Shown here piece by piece: positions 5,776 through 9,361 of a DNA stretch of 9,361 nt (its first letter is position 1; each line of letters begins with the position of its first letter). Where the stretch lies: the NCBI GenBank assembly GCA_019313105.1, contig JAFDBW010000271.1, forward strand, positions 1 to 9,361. The letters run 5' to 3'. The translations under genes were made by a program, and so were the position numbers. The DNA is from Deltaproteobacteria bacterium. Lineage in GTDB: Bacteria; Desulfobacterota; Desulfuromonadia; Desulfuromonadales; BM103. Below the pieces are notes generated by a model. That model ran no database searches, was not told where the DNA came from, and saw nothing but the letters and a program-made list of their open reading frames with translations.

Positions 5776-6999
5776 CTAAACCTCCCTGACTGCCTGGACC
5801 GGATCCAGGCGTGCGGCCCGGTTGGCTGGCAGGAAACCGGCGATCAGGCTGACCAGCAGCAACATGCCGGCAGGTACGTAGAAGTTGCCTGCTTCAAAGA
5901 CCGCATGCAGGCGCGGCAGGATCGTGCCACCTGCGTAGGTGACCGGGGTGATGTATCCGGCCAGGTCGATTCCAACCTGCTGCATGTAAAGAGTCATGAC
6001 CGCCCCGCATGTCAGCCCGATCGCCAGGGCGATGCCGCCGAGTAAACAAGTCTCAAGCAGGACCAGGCCACGGATGGTCCAGGGGCGCATTCCCTGAGCC
6101 ATGAGGATGCCGAACTCGCGGGTCCGTTCCATGACCGACATGAAAAAGGTATTGAGGATGCCGAGACCGGTCGCCATATAAAGGATGCTGACAATGATCA
6201 TGCGGCTGACATCATAAGCCGCGATGACTTCGCGCATTTCCGGCAACAGGTCTCCCCAGTCGAGAATCTCCACATCGTCCGGCAATCGCGGGTTGAGTCG
6301 GTCTGCGGTCAGCGCTGCCAGCATCGGGTCGGCCAGGGTCATGGCCACTTCGTGGATGCGTCCCGGCAGGACCATGATCTTCTGAGCCCACCCCAAGGGC
6401 GCCAATACCAGGTTGTTGTCATGGCGGCTGTCGCCGGTTGCAAAGATTCCCGTGATTATCAGCAGGTCGTTGCCGATTGAGCCGTCAGCAGCTTGGGTGA
6501 CAAAGACCATCTCGTCGCCTGTGCTCACCTTCAGTTTGCGGGCAAGGCCCTGGCCGATCAGTGCCCCGTTGTTTACCGCTTCAGAGGGGTAATTACCGGC
6601 AATCAGCTTGGTCTGCAGTGATGTGACCTGTTTCTCCCGCTCGGGGATGACGCCGAGTAACTCCACAGGTTGACTGGTTTCTGCAAGCGAGATCAGGCCA
6701 AAGCTGCGCAGTCGCGGTGATATGCCAATGATTTCCGTGTCTTCAGCGGTGATATACCTGGATGCGACCTCTTCGTCTAGATGGGCAAACATGTCGCGTC
6801 GTTCATGATACTCGGTCTTTGCCAGGACCAGGTGTCCGTAATATTGCTCGGTTGCAGAAGCCAGCATGTCCCGGAACATGCCGGAGAAGACGCCGAGGGC
6901 GAGAATCAAGAGTGCGGCAGAGGCCACCATCGCCGAAAGGGTCAGCAGAGTGCGCCGTCGATTGCGCCAGAGATTGCGAAAAGCCAGGGTGAAGAGCAT
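5776..6999 (-). CDS. FtsX/MacB-type ABC permease (first of a pair)
   Basis: This 407-residue paralogue of the next gene has the same plan. The N-terminus FRNLWRNRRRTLLT is followed by TM1 (17-40). A periplasmic domain of about 220 residues opens with YYGHLVLAK and includes GVIPEREKQV (116-125). TM2 (264-290) runs into SVMERTREFGILMAQGMRPW (288-307), then come TM3 (311-340) and TM4 (374-391), and the tail LDPVQAVREV. In characterised relatives the periplasmic domains take a lipid or lipoprotein from the outer leaflet of the inner membrane and pass it to a carrier. The start lies two bases after the LolA-like gene, with no strong Shine-Dalgarno, so it may depend on translational coupling. The divergence from the second permease in the periplasmic region suggests an asymmetric pair in which each subunit has its own contact with the carrier. 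Confidence 0.93.
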   Translation of the reverse strand: MLFTLAFRNLWRNRRRTLLTLSAMVASAALLILALGVFSGMFRDMLASATEQYYGHLVLAKTEYHERRDMFAHLDEEVASRYITAEDTEIIGISPRLRSFGLISLAETSQPVELLGVIPEREKQVTSLQTKLIAGNYPSEAVNNGALIGQGLARKLKVSTGDEMVFVTQAADGSIGNDLLIITGIFATGDSRHDNNLVLAPLGWAQKIMVLPGRIHEVAMTLADPMLAALTADRLNPRLPDDVEILDWGDLLPEMREVIAAYDVSRMIIVSILYMATGLGILNTFFMSVMERTREFGILMAQGMRPWTIRGLVLLETCLLGGIALAIGLTCGAVMTLYMQQVGIDLAGYITPVTYAGGTILPRLHAVFEAGNFYVPAGMLLLVSLIAGFLPANRAARLDPVQAVREV

Positions 7000-7001
7000 G
7001 G

Positions 7002-7757
7002 TCAGCGTTTTTTGAGATTGCGCAGGGAAAAGTAGTTCTCATCAAGGGGCAGATCGAAGACCAGTTCCCGGTAATGAAGGATCGTCTGCTCGTCAGGTTT
7101 CTCCAGTGGCAGCACGGTCAGACGCATCGGTACGATGCGATCGCCGATCTGCTGGACGTCATCAAAATGGATTTCACGGACGCGAACCATCTCCTCGTCG
7201 TAATAGTCGATTTGTTCGGGAACCTGGGGCGTTTTGTTGATCCGGTAGACAATTTTACCCCAGACGACGGCCGCATCGGCTTTCGGCAGGCATTCGACAA
7301 GAAAATAAGTATCGGTTTCCTCGATCAGCCGGAGGTTGTAATCCTTCTCGATGTGGTTGGCCTTGACCAGGTCGTCGTTGGTTATGTGGCTGCCCATCCA
7401 GCTGCCGCCCATCATCGATGGTGGGACCTTGATGACTCGATCGACCTTGGGCAGGTAATTCCAGACTTCACGAAATCTTTTCAGGGTTGCGACGTCGCGT
7501 TCCTTGGCCGGCTCGATGATGCGCACCAGGAAGTAATCGCGATCCAACGACCATGCTTCCATTTCCAGGGACCGTTCCCAGTGGCTGGTTTTGACCAGCA
7601 TAGTCGTCTGCGCCCTTGACGACGCGCCCATGTACTGCTGCTCGACCTGACGGACCAGCGCCTCGACGTCGAGGGCAAAGGAAGGCCTGACAGCCAGAAG
7701 TATGATCGCTGACAAAATCAGCGTTGAGAGAATTCCTGCTATGCGTATAGTTTTCAT
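7002..7757 (-). CDS. LolA-like periplasmic protein ('outer membrane lipoprotein-sorting protein' family)
   Basis: This 251-residue exported protein is the first gene of the transport operon. The signal peptide is MKTIRIAGIL plus a hydrophobic core, with cleavage after PSFA (residue 28). There is no lipobox, so it should be soluble in the periplasm. The diagnostic stretch (99-132) reads WNYLPKVDRVIKVPPSM, then MGGSWMGSHIT and NDDLVK, typical of the LolA_like family (PF17131, COG2834). These proteins have the half-open beta-barrel fold that shields lipids or acyl chains. A GGAAGA lies a few bases upstream of the ATG at 7757. With two FtsX permeases and an ATPase downstream, it is the natural shuttle between the pump and the outer-membrane barrel. 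True LolA is shorter (about 180 mature residues) and lacks this motif, so lipoprotein specificity should not be assumed; the cargo may be another lipid. Confidence 0.9.
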   Translation of the reverse strand: MKTIRIAGILSTLILSAIILLAVRPSFALDVEALVRQVEQQYMGASSRAQTTMLVKTSHWERSLEMEAWSLDRDYFLVRIIEPAKERDVATLKRFREVWNYLPKVDRVIKVPPSMMGGSWMGSHITNDDLVKANHIEKDYNLRLIEETDTYFLVECLPKADAAVVWGKIVYRINKTPQVPEQIDYYDEEMVRVREIHFDDVQQIGDRIVPMRLTVLPLEKPDEQTILHYRELVFDLPLDENYFSLRNLKKR

Positions 7758-7815
7758 GTTTCTTCCGGCATTATGAGTTGGTGTTCATTCAAGAATAGCA
7801 TAAATGGAAGGGGAA

Positions 7816-7847
7816 GGCTGTAAGGCTGTAAAGCAGTAAAGCTGTAG
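7816..7847. repeat. 8-base tandem repeat, four copies
   Basis: GGCTGTAA (7816-7823), GGCTGTAA (7824-7831), AGCAGTAA (7832-7839), AGCTGTAG (7840-7847). The first two units are identical and the others differ at one to three positions. It lies 59 bases upstream of the LolA-like start codon, so copy number would change the leader or promoter spacing of the operon. Confidence 0.8.
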
Positions 7848-7886
7848 GGCCCTTTAGTCTTTATTCTTAAAAGCAAAAACATAACC

Positions 7887-7931
7887 GGCGGGTTGCGTCC
7901 CGCCCGACGCCATACTTTTCCGGCAACCCCG
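7887..7931 (-). other. Structured element with mutually exclusive hairpins
   Basis: GGCGGG (7887-7892) and CCCGCC (7899-7904) form a tight 6-bp hairpin with a 6-base loop. GGGTTGC (7890-7896) can instead pair perfectly with GCAACCC (7923-7929), and the two pairings share 7890-7892. A third small stem, GACTTT/AAAGTC (7934-7939/7952-7957), lies beside it. On the minus strand the element is in the leader side of the transport operon, and the tight hairpin is followed seven bases later by five T residues. It matches no riboswitch class I recognise. It could be an attenuator-like leader, a weak third terminator, or a dispersed intergenic repeat. Confidence 0.4.
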
Positions 7932-7968
7932 ACGACTTTGATTTTGTTTTTAAAGTCCAGAGCACAAC

Positions 7969-8001
7969 AAAAAAGGACAACAGATTAACCCTCTGTTGTC
8001 C
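7969..8001 (-). terminator. Intrinsic terminator (distal) for the methyltransferase gene
   Basis: Read on the minus strand: a perfect 10-bp stem GGACAACAGA/TCTGTTGTCC (arms 7992-8001 and 7975-7984) with a 7-base loop, followed directly by six T residues (7974-7969). It lies about 125 bases after the methyltransferase stop and upstream of the transport operon, so it also insulates that operon from read-through. Confidence 0.88.
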
Positions 8002-8031
8002 TAAACCGCACAAAAACTCCGCTTGCAAGGT

Positions 8032-8061
8032 AAAAAAACAGACCCCGCATTACATGCGGAG
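8032..8061 (-). terminator. Intrinsic terminator (proximal) for the methyltransferase gene
   Basis: On the minus strand CTCCGCAT (8061-8054), loop GTA, ATGCGGGG (8050-8043): eight pairs with one G-U, then four bases and seven T residues (8038-8032). The small gap before the T-run makes it weaker than the distal one. Both face the same way, giving a tandem terminator arrangement. Confidence 0.7.
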
Positions 8062-8125
8062 CCTATCAACAATCTGGGCGGCCCTGATCGGGAGCGCCTT
8101 AAATTTTCAGTATCGTTCCAGTCGC

Positions 8126-8914
8126 TTATTTTTTCGGCGGTCGACTCGCATAGACCAGAACTTTGCGGTCCGTGTAAGCCTCGACTTCACCGGCAAAGGT
8201 TTCGATGTGATAGTATTCCTGAACCTTTTCCGGAGCCTCGACAAAGAACTTGTTGAGATCGGCGATCCCCTTTCGGTTCAGTCCGGCCCGTTTGGCCCAG
8301 GTTGGAAAATCGTGGGTTTTCGGGACGGTTGCAGTTTCGTGCAGGATGAAGCCGGCATCCTGGACCATCTCCTTCCAGGCGTCTTCCGTGTAGGCCTGGA
8401 TGTGGGTCGGATCACGCATCATCTCCATTTCCTGGTACCAGGCTGCAATTTCGGGATCGTCCGGCAGGACCGTGTCGACAATCGCAATCCTTCCGCCACG
8501 CCGAAGGACGCGATGGAATTCACTCAACGCCCGCCTGACATCGGGGAAGTGATGCGGGGCGATGCGGCAGGTCAGGAGAGTGAACGCTCCAGCAGGGAAG
8601 GGCAGGTCTTCGGCGTCAGCTTCGCGAAAAGTAACATTGTCAACACCACCCTCCTCGCTGATGAACTCCTGAGCTTTTTTCAGCATGACCATGGTCAGGT
8701 CAGAGGCCACCACGCTACGGACCAGGGGAGAGAAACGCAAGGCCGTATGTCCTCCGCCACAGGCGACGTCAAGCATGTTGTCGTCAGGCATCGGTTGCAG
8801 CAACTGGACCATTAACTCAAGGTCATCGCCGGTGGCAAAGCCTTTGTCGTGGATATAACCATCCGCTGCGCGACCAAACTGTTCTCTGACTCTATTTTTG
8901 AATTCACGTGACAT
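8126..8914 (-). CDS. Class I SAM-dependent methyltransferase (Methyltransf_11, UbiE-like)
   Basis: This is a 262-residue cytoplasmic methyltransferase. Motif I DVACGGGHTA (49-58) binds SAM, and the acidic residue ending strand beta-2 is Asp72 in VVASD. READAEDLPFPAGAF (97-111) matches the adenine-contact motif, and the EFHRVLRRGGRIAIVD stretch (132-147) is motif III of the UbiE/Methyltransf_11 group. The N-terminal REQFGRAADGYI is also typical. About 100 residues after motif III form a C-terminal part (PTHIQAYTEDAW onward) that probably caps the substrate site. AAGGAG lies seven bases before the ATG at 8914, so the start is firm. The gene is alone on its transcript, with its own promoter and two terminators. 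UbiE proper (menaquinone/ubiquinone) is a possible function, but the C-terminal part looks unlike UbiE. A small-molecule methyltransferase of unknown substrate is the safer call. Confidence 0.9.
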   Translation of the reverse strand: MSREFKNRVREQFGRAADGYIHDKGFATGDDLELMVQLLQPMPDDNMLDVACGGGHTALRFSPLVRSVVASDLTMVMLKKAQEFISEEGGVDNVTFREADAEDLPFPAGAFTLLTCRIAPHHFPDVRRALSEFHRVLRRGGRIAIVDTVLPDDPEIAAWYQEMEMMRDPTHIQAYTEDAWKEMVQDAGFILHETATVPKTHDFPTWAKRAGLNRKGIADLNKFFVEAPEKVQEYYHIETFAGEVEAYTDRKVLVYASRPPKK

Positions 8915-8930
8915 TCGAATCTCCTTCTAA

Positions 8931-8975
8931 CCTGACAACCGATTATAACACCAGTTTTGGAAAATGCTTGTCAGG
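8931..8975. repeat. Inverted repeat flanking the methyltransferase promoter
   Basis: CCTGACAA (8931-8938) and TTGTCAGG (8968-8975) are perfect 8-base inverted copies, 37 bases centre to centre. They bracket the -10 element; one copy lies at the expected transcript start and the other near -37. This is an operator-like arrangement, but no regulator gene is visible nearby. Confidence 0.5.
8942..8950 (-). promoter_or_regulatory. Extended -10 promoter of the methyltransferase gene
   Basis: On the minus strand TGT (8950-8948) directly precedes a perfect TATAAT (8947-8942), giving an extended -10. The best -35 look-alike, CTGACA (8974-8969), is 21 bases away, too far for normal use, so the promoter would rely on the TG extension or an activator. 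Transcription would start near 8935, some 20 bases before the ATG. Confidence 0.65.
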
Positions 8976-9126
8976 AAAAGCGCCATCTGCGAATAAAGGC
9001 AATCCCCAATGGAGCTTTTTAATGCATTGAAACCGACTTGGCAAGGTGAATCCGCAGATTGAGCCGTGAAACATCACTTTAGAGACCTTTCCGCAGGTTC
9101 TCATTTTCGACCAGGAGCGGGAATGA

Positions 9127-9361
9127 TCAACGGCAGTCCACTTCACCGGCTTGCTCGAGGAAGCCGATCAATTGTTCCACGGAACGGCATAAATTATGCG
9201 GGACATCGGGGATCTCCTGCAGGCTGGTTGACAGGCGTTTCGCCGCCATCAGGGCGTTGCGATACTGGTGCGAGGTTTTTTGCTTCGGCTGGTGGCGATG
9301 GTCCATGTCGCGGAATTGTCTGGCGACAGTCGGGTGGCTGTGTTCTTGTTCGATAACCGAC
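9127..9361 (-). CDS. C-terminal part of an unrecognised protein, cut by the window edge
   Basis: An open frame enters from the right edge (codons begin at 9360) and ends with TGA at 9129-9127. This gives 77 residues with G/C-rich third positions like the genes around it. The visible part starts SVIEQEHSHPTVARQFRD and is rich in His and Gln (HRHQPKQKTSHQYR). It then forms a predicted helix, NALMAAKRLSTSLQEI, then CRSVEQLIGFLEQAGEVDCR. It looks soluble, with no membrane segment or motif I can name. The N-terminus is outside the window. About 175 bases separate it from the promoter of the methyltransferase gene, and I see no terminator there. It is called as real because of its codon character and edge-to-stop openness, not by family. 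Confidence 0.5.
   Translation of the reverse strand, partial: SVIEQEHSHPTVARQFRDMDHRHQPKQKTSHQYRNALMAAKRLSTSLQEIPDVPHNLCRSVEQLIGFLEQAGEVDCR

Larger units (their letters stand above)
7758..8125. other. Gene-free region between the transport operon and the methyltransferase
   Basis: This 368-base stretch has no credible coding sequence. From left to right it holds the short ribosome-binding region of the LolA-like gene, a four-copy 8-base tandem repeat, a GC-rich element with competing hairpins, and two minus-strand terminators for the methyltransferase. I could not find a convincing promoter for the five-gene operon. Partial -10 look-alikes (TATTCT, CATAAT) lack a properly spaced -35. Confidence 0.6.

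Noticed and set aside
5153..5779. 208-codon plus-strand frame opposite the second permease
   Set aside because: It is the mirror of a well-supported FtsX permease, with no ribosome-binding site or recognisable domain.
7754..7882. 42-codon minus-strand frame ending in an ATGA overlap with the LolA-like gene
   Set aside because: It has no ribosome-binding site, is partly encoded by the 8-base tandem repeat, and starts in the hairpin element; the overlap is probably chance, though it could be checked for conservation.
8054..8815. Long 253-codon frame on the plus strand opposite the methyltransferase gene
   Set aside because: The minus-strand frame has clear methyltransferase motifs, a ribosome-binding site, a promoter and terminators; the opposite frame has none and would run through two terminator hairpins.
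8943..9146. 67-codon minus-strand frame between the right-edge gene and the methyltransferase
   Set aside because: It starts inside the coding end of the right-edge gene in another frame, has no ribosome-binding site, and runs over the methyltransferase promoter.

Overview
The window reads as chromosomal DNA of a Gram-negative bacterium. It has outer-membrane, periplasmic and lipoprotein genes, a sigma-32 gene, and base composition a little above half G+C. An HrcA-type CIRCE operator sits on rpoH, next to a fluoride exporter and an MnmM/YtqB-type tRNA methyltransferase. That mix, together with the GGGACG-type and GGCTGTAA-type intergenic repeats, suggests the Geobacter/Desulfuromonas branch (Desulfuromonadia). 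This is an inference from gene content and style, not from a search.

Left part (1-2439). The first 67 codons of rpoH run leftward off the edge. Its leader carries a near-perfect CIRCE element. Facing the other way, a good sigma-70-type promoter (320-348) drives a rightward cluster: a 48-residue lipoprotein with a CPxCG zinc-knuckle, the fluoride channel crcB, a DUF190 (PII-like fold) protein, a TerB-like protein, and probably mnmM. The first four are separated by at most 13 bases and look like one transcript. mnmM follows after a 90-base gap.

Middle part (2512-7757). Five leftward genes form a compact envelope-transport operon. In order of transcription they are a LolA-like periplasmic protein, two FtsX/MacB-type permeases (probably a heterodimer), an ABC ATPase with all its motifs, and an outer-membrane beta-barrel. 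Four junctions tie them together: 2 bases, 2 bases, a 116-base spacer and a 4-base ATGA overlap. The gene set supplies a motor, a membrane pair, a periplasmic carrier and an outer-membrane end, so a complete trans-envelope lipid or lipoprotein export machine is the natural hypothesis. The substrate cannot be read from the sequence.

Right part (7758-9361). A 368-base gene-free stretch holds an 8-base tandem repeat, an element with two mutually exclusive hairpins, and two tandem leftward terminators. The terminators end a SAM-dependent methyltransferase gene (8126-8914). That gene has an extended -10 promoter flanked by a perfect 8-base inverted repeat. The last 77 codons of an unrecognised leftward gene enter from the right edge. 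I saw no tRNA, rRNA, CRISPR array or transposase.
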